Below, piece after piece: positions 54,643 through 64,000 of a stretch of DNA of 64,000 bases. Location: positions 43,487,155 to 43,551,154 of the forward strand of contig CM066994.1 in NCBI GenBank assembly GCA_033977485.1, given 5' to 3'. A model generated the notes under the pieces. That model saw only the letters and a program-made list of their open reading frames with translations, was not told the origin of the DNA and did not search any database. How positions within the stretch are numbered: the first letter of the stretch is position 1; each line of letters begins with the position of its first letter. The stretch comes from Hydrangea macrophylla. Its lineage: Eukaryota > Streptophyta > Magnoliopsida > Cornales > Hydrangeaceae. A program made the position numbers and the translations under genes.

Positions 54643-55180
54643 CCAATTTGGGGTGGTTTTGGGGTTTTAGAAGTACTCCCATTGGTCCCAAACAACTGTG
54701 AACATAAAACTATGTCGTTTTGGCTTTCAATTAATCAAATTGGACCCCCAAAAAAATTACAAAAATGGACTCTGCGAGGTTTGAGTGCCGCGGCGGAAGT
54801 GGGCCAGTGCCGCGGCGGCACTGCTCCTCAGAAGCCCAGAAAATTACGTTTAGGCCCCCAGAGGTTCCGGTATTCGCGAAAAGGCCCTATTTCGTCCGAA
54901 ATTCACAGAAAATGCATACGAACTCCAAATTGAGGTTGTGATATATCGTTGGAAAGGTAATGGAGTCTACTTTACATAAAAAATAGTTCGGGGATAGGTC
55001 ATTTTGAAAAGTTTTGCGGTATTCGCGATAAAAGCTGATTTGATCGCCTTTTTCACCTTCGGAAATTCAAAATAAATTCGTTTTAAATCCAGGAATTATG
55101 TGCGATATACCGTTGGAAAGCTATTGACCTCTAGTATCCATGAAAAATATTTGAAAATTGTTTCGGTGCCCCGATTCCAA

Positions 55181-55408
55181 AGTCAAATCTTGGTCAAACT
55201 GGTCAAACTTGGGATTCCCGGGAAGTTCTGGGAACCTCCGGGAGCTCCCAGGAGCCGACGTTTTCGCGCGATTCTCTTTTAAAACTCATTTTAATACTTT
55301 TCTAATGATTCCGGTGAATTCGGACGATTTTGGTCAAACTTGGTCAAATTTGGTCAAACCCGGTCAAACCTTGGTCAAACCTAGTCAAACCTTGGTCAAA
55401 CCGGTCAA
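55181..55408 (-). promoter_or_regulatory. Array of W-box cores in U3
   Basis: On the minus (transcribed) strand TTGAC(C/T) occurs about eleven times: three cores at 55181-55206 and eight at 55331-55408, the latter spaced about 8-11 bases apart (TTTGACCAAG, TTTGACCGGG, TTTGACTAGG). TTGAC(C/T) is the binding core of WRKY factors. The array is 0.55-0.77 kb upstream of the putative TATA box. Function is inferred. Confidence 0.6.
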
Positions 55409-55709
55409 CGGGGACTTTCGGGGAACTTCCGGGACTTCCGGGACTTCCGGGGGTCTCTGGGAGCTGACGATTTCATCCAGATTTTTACTTAAAAACTCAT
55501 TTTATTGCTTTTCTTACGACGTAGCATGTTTCCAGAACTTTGGGACCAAATCTGAGAGTTTTCGGGCTTTCAGGGGCATTTTGGTCATTCTGAGCATTCT
55601 GAGAGATAGAGCTGACTTTCGAGAGTCCTTTTGAGTCTTTTACGATCATTGTGAACCACCAAGCTATGGGTCTCCTAAATCTGATAGCCGACAAAATGGG
55701 GTGTCTACA

Positions 55710-55723
55710 GTTTGCCCCTCTTT
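55710..55723 (-). promoter_or_regulatory. Polypurine tract of the Ogre-like element
   Basis: Minus-strand AAAGAGGGGCAAAC directly before the LTR start TGTAGACACC. The same AGGGGCAAAC sequence recurs inside the repeats at 58063-58270. Confidence 0.7.
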
Positions 55724-56454
55724 GGCATGAACTTGCGAGACAACGCATGTCGCAAGCGAGTGCCAAAGCTTTGAAGAGACAGGTCTTTTGGAGGCTATAG
55801 ATTTAGGATAAAATGCGTTGCAAAAGATGCAATGATGCTGAAAAATGATGTTAAGGTCAGTGCTAGTCGTGCTCCGCGTGAGCTGCCTACGTATCCCCAA
55901 GGGGAATCAGACCAGGGCGTAGTTCAGGGCACAAAGGAGCAAATCACACATGCACAATGAGACAGGCAGATGCTATGCTATGAGGATGATATGCAATGCA
56001 TGGATGTGATATGAATTGTGTCATGAGTCCTATCATGCCTGGTGTTCTGATCCTAGTATGAGCTGGTGCTGTGGAGTGTACCACTCCGAGTGGACTTGTG
56101 TCGTGCTAATATTTCTAACTATGATGCAGTTATTGACCCGAATAGGGATACCAAGGTGTGAAGACCCTGGGTCTCGGAGCAAACTTCTGAATTTTGGAAA
56201 GTGTGCTTCGTAAGCGAATGTAATTGGATGTAGGGTCCCGGAGGACTATATTCGGAGATGCCGTTAGATAGTTAACCGACGGACACGGAAGCCCTGGAAA
56301 TTAAGAGACGGATACAGAAGTCAAGTGATGAAATCCCGAGATGTCGAGCGATGAACATGGAAGCCCCATTAATAGAAGCCCAAGATTTTGAATGAGAATG
56401 ATGAACACGGCACATTTTGAATGAGAGTGATGGTAAACTAATGATGATTAATGA

Positions 56455-57262
56455 ACTGACGATGTACAAATCGAGATGATGAGTCGACAATGAACTACTG
56501 TGACTATCATGGATTGGATCAACAGTTGGACTAACCGTGACCAGAAGAAGTGACGATGTACGAATCGAGATGATGAGTCAACAGTGAACTGCTGTGACTA
56601 TCATGGATTGGATCAACAGTTGGACTAACCGTGACCAGAAGAAGTGACGATGTACGAATCGAGATGATGAATCGACAGTGAACTACTGTGACTGTCATAG
56701 ATTGGACTGATGATGTACGAATCGATATGACGAGTCGACAGTGAACTACTGTGACTGTCATAGATTGAACTAACGATGTACTAATCGAGATGACGAGTCG
56801 ACAATGAACTATTGGGATTGTCATGGATTGAACTGGCGATTGAACTAACCGAGATGTCGAGTCGACAGCGAACTACTGTGACTGTCATGGATTGGATCTA
56901 CGGTTGGACTAACCATGATCAAAAGAACGGACGATGTACTAATCGAGATGACGAGTCGACAGTGAACTACTGTGACTGTCATAGATTGAACTGACAATGT
57001 ACTAATCGAGAGGACGAGTCGACAGTGAACTACTGTGACTGTTGTGATTGAACTGACGATGTACGAATCGAGAAGACGACTCGACAGTGAACTACTGTGA
57101 CTGTCATAGATTGAACTGACGATGTACGAATCGAGAAGGCGAGTCAACAGTGAACTTACTGTGACTGTCATGATTGAACTGACGATGTACGAATCGAGAA
57201 GGCGAGTCAACAGTGAACTTACTGTGACTGTCATGATTGAACTGACGATGTACGAATCGATA
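56455..57262. repeat. Tandem repeat, units of about 60-95 bp
   Basis: GATGTACGAATCGAGA recurs about eleven times (56461, 56554, 56649, 56711, 56775 and on). Each is followed by a variant of GAGTCGACAGTGAACTACTG and GTGACTGTCAT. The longer units carry an extra GGATCAACAGTTGGACTAAC. CAGT/ACTG and GACAGT/ACTGTC give each unit foldback potential. Several chance ORFs come from this array. Confidence 0.85.
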
Positions 57263-58062
57263 TGCCTACTGGGGGATTAAACTGAATCTGTTGGGGATGA
57301 AGCGACTCTTTCTGGGATCTCTCTTCAACTACTTTTCTTGACCGGGAACCAGGATTCAAATTCGAATCTCTCATAGTTGATCAAATCTTGCTGGCCCGGA
57401 ACCGGGATCCATCAATAGCCACTCATGGACTTGTGTTGCTTGGAGATGAAGAAAAATCAACAGCCACTCATGGACTTATATTGCATGGACGAGAGAAGGT
57501 AATCAATAGCCACTCATGGACTTATGTTGCAAGGAGATGATGGTCAACTTTCGATGGTTTGGAAAGGGATGAAATTCGCATTTGCCCTAAGTTTGGACGC
57601 TTTTCATGCTGACGCCTTAACCGGTGCAGTAATGGTGTTTGGTACTCCTGCTTGTATTGGCATGCTCTTTATAACTTGATTTGAAAATTTTATTAGTCAC
57701 TGTTGACTTACACATTTGAGACTACAACAGACTCAAAAACTTGACAGACATTGACGCACGAGGACGACACATTTGACACCAAAATGAAACAAGCTCGTCT
57801 TGTCAAAACTTGATGTGCTTTTGTCATAAACGATGTACCATTTCTCTTTTGGTGTTCACCCCTCATCTCAACATGGTAGCACTTTGCTGATAAATCTGAT
57901 TTTTGAAAATTCCTCCTTAGTGATCTAGTCAATTTTCTACTTCTCCCAGGAAGTGCTTTGAATTAGTGCCTTAGCTTTTAGAGTAAAAGATGCTCTATTT
58001 CAAAATTTTCAAAACAACTTGGTAACTTGAAAACTGGCCCTCGGTGTGAAGGGATTGTGTCA

Positions 58063-58270
58063 GGCAAACGGAGTTTGCCCCTAGTTTAAGGCGTACAAAG
58101 TGGGATTCATAAGCAAACGAGGTGGGTGACCGAAGTTTGCCCCTAGTTTGGATGATGGTTTATTGGAGGTTTTGGGTAAACGAGGTAGGTGACCGAAGTT
58201 TGCCCCTTGTATGAAGGGTAGATAGTAAAAGTCAGGCAAACGAGGTGGGTAGCCGAAGTTTGCCCCTAGT
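58063..58270. repeat. Tandem repeat carrying the polypurine-tract sequence
   Basis: Four units of about 50-62 bp starting near 58063, 58112, 58174 and 58234. Each has GGCAAACGAGGTGGGTGACC or a shorter loop, then GAAGTTTGCCCCTAGT. GGCAAAC pairs with GTTTGCC. In the first unit the loop is only GGA. The GTTTGCCCCT part matches the polypurine tract at 55710. Confidence 0.8.
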
Positions 58271-58337
58271 GTGGAAGGTGATTTTCTGTCTTGAGGCATG
58301 GACCGTGACTTTAATCTCTCAAATGCTCATAACTTTT

Positions 58338-59300
58338 GCCTAGGCACCAGTGAGGTGACCTAACGAGCTCTTTTCTCTCTTTTGTTATTGCTCACCTTGG
58401 ATTTAACTCTAATTTTTGCCTAGGCGTCCTTTCGGATTTTCGACCTAGCGAGCCATCCTTCTTTTTTCTTTTTTTAAAAGTCTGCCTACGTACCCCCAAG
58501 TGGGGATCAGGTCCAACGTAGTTTGGGCCATGGTTGAAAAGAAGCGGGTTGATTTTTAGGTAGGTGGGGTGACCGAACCGATGTGGTTGCCTACGTATCC
58601 CCGAGCGGGAATCAGGTCAAGCGTAGTTCAAGGCAAGGCTTGAAGGAAATTGGTTTGATTATGATGGTGTTGACCGAGCCGATGTGGTTGCCTACGTATC
58701 CCCGAGTGGGAATCAGGTCGAGCGTAGTTCAAGGCAAGGCTTGAAGGAAATTGGTTTGATTATGACGGTGTTGACCGAACCGATGCGGTTGCCTACGTAT
58801 CCCCGAGTGGGAATCAGGTCGAGCGTAGTTCAAGGCAAGGTCTGAAATAAGGGGTTAGAGGTATGAGGGTTTTTCAAACCAATCGTCAAAGGAGTTCAAA
58901 CTTGAGCCACTTGTGGTAGCTTTGAATGAAAGGATTTAGTTTCAATCTCCCTTTCTTTTCTTTTTCTTTTTCTTTTTGTTTTGTTTTGAGGATTGATCCT
59001 TTTCACTTTTGCCTAGCCAGTCAATTTTGCCTTTTAATGTAGTCGATTCTTGTGAAATCTTTCAATCGCAATCTCAGAATTTCAGAATGTGCATGTCAGC
59101 TCTCGGAATTTATTTGTGGTCATTCTGTGCCTTTTGAAATGTGATCTTGGCACGTTCTTAAGATGTATTTTGAAGCGTATGATTCTATCAAAATTTTCCT
59201 CCAACATTTTGACTGGCTAGGGTCAGATTTTGGAAATCAACACCTTTTTCAGCTCTAACTTTTGCCTAGGTACCCTTTCGGGTTTTCAACCTAGCGAGCT
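58338..59300. repeat. Three copies of a 'GCCTAGG...ACCTAGCGAGC' module
   Basis: At 58338-58369, 58418-58453 and 59273-59300: TTTTGCCTAGG, CCCTTTCGG or similar, TTTTC, ACCTAGCGAGC. A fragment (GCCTAGCCAG) lies near 59011. Interspersed with the other modules. The third copy runs into a polypyrimidine CTTTT tract (59300-59350). Confidence 0.65.
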
Positions 59301-59977
59301 TTTTCTTTTCTTTTCTTTTCTTTTTCTTTCTTTTCTTTTTTTTTTTTTTGAAAGTGGAGATGAAACTCACTGAAATGTTTGGCTACCATCAAGGGCTAAG
59401 TTCGCATTGCTTTCAATCGGACAGATTGCGTGGCTCCCAATTGGATTGGGCTTAAGGCTTCGAAATGGTGGGAAAAGGGTGTTGGGCAAGCCCCAAGTCA
59501 GTTCCAAGCATGTCTTTTTGAGATTTGAGCAAAAGCATCTTTAAATTCTTAAAGTAAGACTATTCAATTCTCAGCTCTTCATCAGTGTCAGCGTGAAATC
59601 GACTTTAATCTTTCAGGATTCTTTTTTGTTTTGTCGTAGAAAAATTATTAGCAGAGTAATATCCATGGTAATTTGAAAAGTGACACTTTAGTTTAGTGAT
59701 TCATGCATTTATGACTAGGCACATCAGATTAAGCAAAATGAGATTTCATTCCATCAATAGAGAAGGTTTACAGACTTATTAACAACTCGATGACAGACAG
59801 ACTTGATCACAAGACTAAAATTGAAATGGACTCAAAACATAGAACAGACTCAACTTGACTCGACCTGGTCTCAAATGGAGTGTCTTTGCGACCCATTTAT
59901 TAAATTTTTTAGCAGAAGTTCCAAACACCATCACTGTACTGCGTAGCTTCAACATTCATTAGCATCGACGGAAGGGA

Positions 59978-61261
59978 TCACTCGATCGGTTGGTCCAAGC
60001 CAAGATAGTGGATTGGATTAGGATGGGATACATCCTCTATGAGGTTCTGAATGTCATGGCGGAGGCTGATGCATTGATCGGTGGCATGGCCTAGATTTTG
60101 ATGGTAAGCACATCGTAGGCTCATGTTGTAGTGGGAGGGTATGGGATCCGGTAGCGGTTTGTGAGGGAGGAGCTGTAGGTGGCCCTTTCTGAGTAAGTGG
60201 TCCAAGGCTGTGGAAAGAGGAACATCAAGTTTGGAGAATTCGCGAGGGCCTTTTGGGCGATTTGGCGGAATGGACTGGTATGGACGAAGGGCGCAGGCCA
60301 TTGATTGGTTGCTAAGTGTACTGATATCCGGGGAGTCCAGGGAGTAGTTAGGTCTCTTGGACTGGTGTTGGGGTTCATCCTTTTTGAACTTTCCTTCTCT
60401 GATGGCGTCCTCTATTCTGGTGCCTATTTCAAATAGCTCTTCGAATGTGGAGATGGATTGGTAGAATAGCTTGTCATGATATACTGGTTGCATGTTCTTG
60501 ACCAGCATACGTACTTGCTCTTTCTCAACAGGTCTGTGGATCATTTGAGCCACTTTATTCCTCCATCTGCTCAAGAACGTAGTGAAGGACTCATTGAAGT
60601 TCTGCCTGGTAGTCTCTAGATCCCGGATGGTGATATCGAACTCTTGGTTATAAGAGTAGTGATCAATAAAAGTTCTAGCAACGTCTTCCCAGACTCGGGT
60701 CTTGGAGGCTTCAAGGGTTAGGAACCAGGATAGTGCGGCATTCTTAAGGGTTTGCGGGAACAGCATTGCAATGTGCTCATGAGTGCAGCCCATCGATTGG
60801 AAGATGCTCATGCACAACTTGATGTGACTTTTTGGATTCCCTGTTCCATCAAAACGGTCAATTTCAGGCATTTTAAAGTTCTCGGGCAGCCTTAGCTTGA
60901 TGGGCTCAAAGAGGCCTTCTAGGTCTAACATGTAATCATCGACCCCCTTGCTTTTCCTCAGTACGCTTTCCAACTTGTCAACCTTATCCATTTTCTCTTG
61001 AAGCTTCTTCTCATACGCAAATGGTGGGACCCCTTGAAACCAGTCTTCCTCCCCATTATTCTCAGGTGGGGGTGGTTCAAACCCTGGTGGTGGAAACCCG
61101 GGCGGAGGTTGTGGCCGCTGCTGCTTCAATTCTTCCATGAAACTCAAAACTTGGGCCAGGCGATCAGATTGCTGGCTTATGGTTGTTCCCAACACAGTGA
61201 CCTTATTTTCTAATTCTTCTTGATTCATGCTGAAGTAACTTGGTGGGCAGATCTTGACCAA
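59978..61261 (-). CDS. Gag polyprotein of Ogre-like Ty3/gypsy element
   Basis: 427 residues, undamaged. Residues about 1-45 are helical (MNQEELENKVTVLG follows the first Met and may be the real start). About 48-70 are Pro-rich (PPPGFPPPGFEPPPPEN), and about 83-110 are a Lys/Glu coiled coil. About 125-290 are Retrotrans_gag: LRLPENFKMPEIDRFDGTG, ALSWFLTLEA, FNESFTTFLSRWRNKVAQM. Near 390-415 a Cys-His segment CAYHQNLGHATDQCISLRH stands in place of a full CCHC knuckle, as in many Tat elements. Gag forms the cytoplasmic virus-like particle. The stop comes directly where protease would follow, and no pro-pol frame is found, so mobility would need enzymes from an autonomous partner. Confidence 0.9.
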   Translation of the reverse strand: MVKICPPSYFSMNQEELENKVTVLGTTISQQSDRLAQVLSFMEELKQQRPQPPPGFPPPGFEPPPPENNGEEDWFQGVPPFAYEKKLQEKMDKVDKLESVLRKSKGVDDYMLDLEGLFEPIKLRLPENFKMPEIDRFDGTGNPKSHIKLCMSIFQSMGCTHEHIAMLFPQTLKNAALSWFLTLEASKTRVWEDVARTFIDHYSYNQEFDITIRDLETTRQNFNESFTTFLSRWRNKVAQMIHRPVEKEQVRMLVKNMQPVYHDKLFYQSISTFEELFEIGTRIEDAIREGKFKKDEPQHQSKRPNYSLDSPDISTLSNQSMACALRPYQSIPPNRPKGPREFSKLDVPLSTALDHLLRKGHLQLLPHKPLPDPIPSHYNMSLRCAYHQNLGHATDQCISLRHDIQNLIEDVSHPNPIHYLGLDQPIE

Positions 61262-61559
61262 ACGACTGTTCGAACTTCTGACCTAAGACAAAGATCCTAG
61301 CTGCTGACTCCGGGAATCTATACTGACCTGACAGATTTTGAAAGGGCTAGATTAGATCTTTGACAGTGGTGACTTTAGGCAGACAAAGATAGTGATGTGG
61401 ACCGACTCGAAACAGTGCGTGCAAATTGATGGGGAATGGTGCATGCAAATGGGACAAACATGCGGATGTAAGCCCTAATCTATATGATGCTCCTATTTCT
61501 AACAGATAGCAGCTAAACAAATAAGGTCCTAGCCATACAGAGTGTGCTAACCTTACTTT

Positions 61560-62350
61560 CCAGTATGATCACCAAGGGATAACAGGGATTTCCGGGATAC
61601 TTCGGGAATTTCGGATAGAGTTTCTGGGAGAAACATGGGTTTGGAAGATCCGGAGAAATTTCTAGAAGTCATTTGAGTTTCTAGGAGAAAAAAGGATTTC
61701 TGGTTGATTTGGACTGAGCTTCTAGGAGAAACTGGTATTTTGGGTATTTCTGAGAAATATGGATAGAGTTTCCAGGGAAAACAAGTATATCTGGGCATTT
61801 CTAGGTGATTTGGGCAGAGATGCTGGGATTTTTGGAGAATCTGGGAGATTTGGGCAGAGCTTATGGGAAAACAGGTACTTTGGATATTTCTAGGAAATTT
61901 GGATAGAGTTTCTGGGAGATAATACAGAGTTTCTGGGAGAAACTGGTATATCTGGGAAATCAGGGAGATCTAGACAGAGTTTCTGGAAAAACTGGTTAAT
62001 ATGGTTGTATCTAGAATATCTAGACAGAGTTTCTGGGAAAAATTGGTTAATATGGTTATATCTGGGATATCTTAACAGAGTTTCTAGGAGAAACCGGTAA
62101 GTACGGTTATATCTGGGATATCTGGACAGAGTTCTGGGAGAAACCGGTAAGTACGGTTATATCTGGGATATTTGGACAGAGTTTCTGGGAGAAACCGGTA
62201 AGTACGGTTATATCTGGGATATCTGGACAGAGTTTCTGGGAGAAACCGGTAAGTACGGTTATATCTGGGATATTTGGACAGAGTTTCTGGGAGAAACCGG
62301 TAAGTATGGTTATATCTGGGATATCTGGACAGAGTTTCTAGGAGAAACTG
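61560..62350. repeat. Minisatellite in the 5' leader, period about 51 bp
   Basis: GTTTCTGGGAGAAACCGGTA and GGTTATATCTGGGATAT alternate. About six nearly identical 51-bp units lie at 62030-62345, with more diverged units of 40-60 bp down to 61560. GTTTCT pairs with AGAAAC in each unit. Located between the primer site and gag. Confidence 0.85.
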
Positions 62351-62965
62351 GTTAATATGTGGTGATAGTGATCATACTGTCTAGCAGGTTTTCATACTCC
62401 TATGTCTTAGGACCGATAAACAAGGTTTGCGGTGTATATCTTTGTGAGCATGGAGCAGACATCCTTGTCATGGTGCCTAGGCAGGTCAACTCAATGTAAT
62501 CACATGTGAGTGATTGCCTTGGGAATCATAAGAAAGAGGTTCTGTTCTATGCCACATAAGCGTCTACACTGCTCAGGTAATCCCATCAGGGCATACAACA
62601 GTTATATCACATTGTCCTATCTGAAAAGATAAATGAACAGTCCTATGAAAGGTTCTACAGGAATCTATATACAAAGGCTGGGTTTAGTCAAAGAGGGTCC
62701 GTTGACGAGAGTTCCAATATACCGTCGGAGAGACAGTACGGAGGTTTTTTTACTCTTTTTGATATACCTTGGAAGGTACAATATCAACGGTGACTTGTGC
62801 CCCGGCACAGCAAGACCTGAACAATGTCAGCGCCGCGTTTCAGACACAGTCGGAGGGGGGAAATGCAAGAATGCAATGCAGTGAACCAGACACAGTAAAA
62901 AGATGATTTTAAGGATGCTTCTTATGAGTCAAACCTCTGTATTATTTTGTTTTGAAAATAAAATT

Positions 62966-62982
62966 CCCCAGCAGAGTCGCCA
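62966..62982 (-). promoter_or_regulatory. Primer binding site, tRNA-Arg type
   Basis: Minus-strand TGGCGACTCTGCTGGGG, three bases inside the 5' LTR end at 62986. It is complementary to the 3' end of plant tRNA-Arg (CCCCAGCGGAGTCG plus CCA) with one mismatch. Confidence 0.7.
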
Positions 62983-62985
62983 GAT

Positions 62986-64000
62986 TGTGGACACCGGAAG
63001 TGGACCACTTCTCTCTTGTTTGAGATTGTTTTGAAATTGATTTGAATCAAGGAAAGAAAATAGGTCTGTTGAAAACAGATACAGAGTCGCCACTTGGTCT
63101 TTAAGGAACCAAGAAACCTAATTTTGACTCACCCAAGCGGATAAGGGCACCGGCCCTTCATAACCAAAGAACTTGGTTCGGGGTTTTGGTACGAGAGAGG
63201 AAGGAGCCTTTGTCGCGACTAAAACACCCTCAACTCGCCCCGTCTTTCGACGGGCCTCAATTAGCATCCAAATAATCATCTTATACTATGTATGGTTCGG
63301 CAATTAATACTATGATAGTATATTACATTACATAAGAAACTTGAAAATGGAAGATCTAAAGATAAAATATCATTCATAAGATCTAAATCAAATATCATGC
63401 AATGTAAAGTGGAAGATCACACAAACAAACCTAGGAAAAATTGTCTAATCATATATCAATTAATCAAGTTTTCTAATCTAAAGGGGACATGAATTGTTTT
63501 TGGAACAAATAAACAAAGAAATCAAAATATGCTTAGCAAGGCTTAGAATGATGCATGTTAATCTTTGAGAAAAGAAGATCTCTCAATCCCCGGGACGGAT
63601 GAGAAAGGATGATTAGATCAAAGGGGAAGCATGAATATGTGATCAAGTTCATTCCTTATAATCTTCTTGGATTAAGAGTTACAAAAACCCCAAATCTTGC
63701 ATGAATGCAATGTATGTATCTAAAATGTGCAAAGGTTGTAGTGTGTTTTGTGTACATGGATTTCTAGAATGACTTAGAAGTCTAAAATGTGTATGAATGA
63801 ATGAATGAAATTAACATGGGATGTATACAAATGTAGTATGAACCACTTCCTAAGATATGAACTAATTTGGAATGCATATAAGCCTCAAATCAAAGAATGA
63901 AAGTTAAAGTGTACTTGCTGTGAATAGTGGACAGAACAGTAGCATGATTTTTGGAAATTATAAAGAGGGGTTAGGAATGTTTTCAATGCATAATTTTTTA
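62986..64000 (-). repeat. 5' LTR of Ogre-like element, first 1015 bp
   Basis: Runs off the window. Nearly identical to 52412-53430: about six substitutions and one single-base deletion by eye. No rearrangement. Confidence 0.9.

Larger units (their letters stand above)
52412..55709 (-). repeat. 3' LTR of Ogre-like element (3298 bp)
   Basis: TGTGGACACC ... GGTGTCTACA on the plus strand. Bounded on the right by a polypurine tract (AAAGAGGGGCAAAC on the minus strand, 55710-55723). A TATA-like CCTATTTAAACC at 54631-54642 (minus) suggests U3 = 55709 to about 54610, followed by a very long R/U5. U3 holds an array of W-box cores at 55181-55408. ORFs in this LTR (for example 55158-55634 +) are antisense artefacts. 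Confidence 0.85.
55884..58831. repeat. Five copies of a 'CTACGTATCCCC' hairpin module
   Basis: Copies at 55884-55926, 58484-58523, 58589-58629, 58690-58730 and 58791-58831. Each has GCCTACGTATCCCC, a short loop, GGGAATCAGGTC and CGTAGTTC. CTACG pairs with CGTAG, and ATCCCC or TCCCC pairs with GGGGAT or GGGA. The last three are in about 101-bp tandem units with TTGACCGAACCGATG between. The second copy has compensating changes (TACCCCCAAGTGGGGATC). Confidence 0.8.
52412..64000 (-). mobile_element. Ogre-like (Tat lineage) Ty3/gypsy element, gag only, incomplete at the window edge
   Basis: The minus-strand element runs from beyond 64000 (5' LTR) to 52412 (3' LTR end). The LTRs open and close as TGTAGACACC ... 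GGTGTCCACA on the minus strand. The left copy is 3298 bp. The first 1015 bp of the right copy match it with about six differences by eye, so insertion is recent. The primer site, TGGCGACTCTGCTGGGG read on the minus strand, fits a plant tRNA-Arg with one mismatch, as known for Ogre elements. The only intact gene is gag (59978-61261). The 4.2 kb between gag and the 3' LTR lacks pol and is built of tandem hairpin modules. It has inserted into a minisatellite unit (left flank CAGGT; the right flank is outside the window). Confidence 0.88.

Noticed and set aside
55158..55634. Plus-strand ORF of 158 codons
   Set aside because: It reads through the antisense of the W-box array in the LTR (repeated Leu-Val-Lys-Pro). 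Repeat composition explains the open frame.
56531..57234. Minus-strand ORFs of 97 and 129 codons
   Set aside because: Translations of the tandem repeat (recurring SYIVSS, TVTVVHCRL). No sign of a gene.
61560..62350. Regularly spaced repeats resembling a CRISPR array
   Set aside because: Units are contiguous or variable minisatellite repeats without unique spacers, inside a plant retrotransposon.

Overview
This is a window of plant nuclear DNA, most likely from a eudicot. The evidence is spliced genes with plant protein families, plant-type LTR retrotransposons (Copia, Ty3/gypsy of Tat/Ogre type, TRIM, TR-GAG-like), MITEs and abundant microsatellites. There is no bacterial gene organisation. 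I cannot name the species.

Only two host genes can be supported. (1) An intronless amaranthin-like lectin fused to an aerolysin-like C-terminal region lies on the + strand at 4850-6268, with a TATA box and a (GA)11 tract running into the ATG. (2) A large EXS-domain (ERD1/XPR1/SYG1) membrane-protein gene lies on the - strand. It has 13 coding exons between 49082 and 19583 plus an upstream non-coding exon near 49970-50141. I joined the exons by reading splice sites; they give 1422 nt (473 codons plus stop) with matching phases throughout. Its introns are inflated by mobile elements, so 1.4 kb of coding sequence is spread over about 30 kb.

Layout: 1-4.4 kb, a diverged direct duplication with embedded MITEs. 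4.77-6.3 kb, the lectin gene. 6.3-8.7 kb, no gene. 8.74-17.52 kb, the 3' part of a minus-strand Tat-like gypsy element with a decayed, spliced ORF antisense to its pol. A 3.9-kb solo LTR with perfect GAGCT target duplications sits inside the element's own LTR. 17.5-19.4 kb, a MITE and microsatellites. 19.58-50.14 kb, the EXS gene. Its introns hold a mini-Copia (23120-23961), two related gypsy-derived non-autonomous elements (29025-31046 and 41429-43883), a three-LTR TRIM (34256-34701), a minus-strand Copia-type element (35224 to about 37405), a Stowaway MITE (37886-38157) and a 2.8-kb solo LTR (45762-48545). 50.2-52.4 kb, a minisatellite of about 150-bp period. 52412 to beyond the right edge, a young minus-strand Ogre-like element with 3.3-kb LTRs, a tRNA-Arg-type primer site, one intact gag ORF, no visible pol, and several families of structured tandem repeats.

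The most unusual material is in the Ogre-like element: a W-box array in its U3 and repeated hairpin modules in the 3' region, one of which contains the polypurine-tract sequence. Next are the acidic-repeat TR-GAG-like family and the antisense spliced ORF of the Tat remnant. All family assignments come from motif recognition by eye. No database search or alignment was run.
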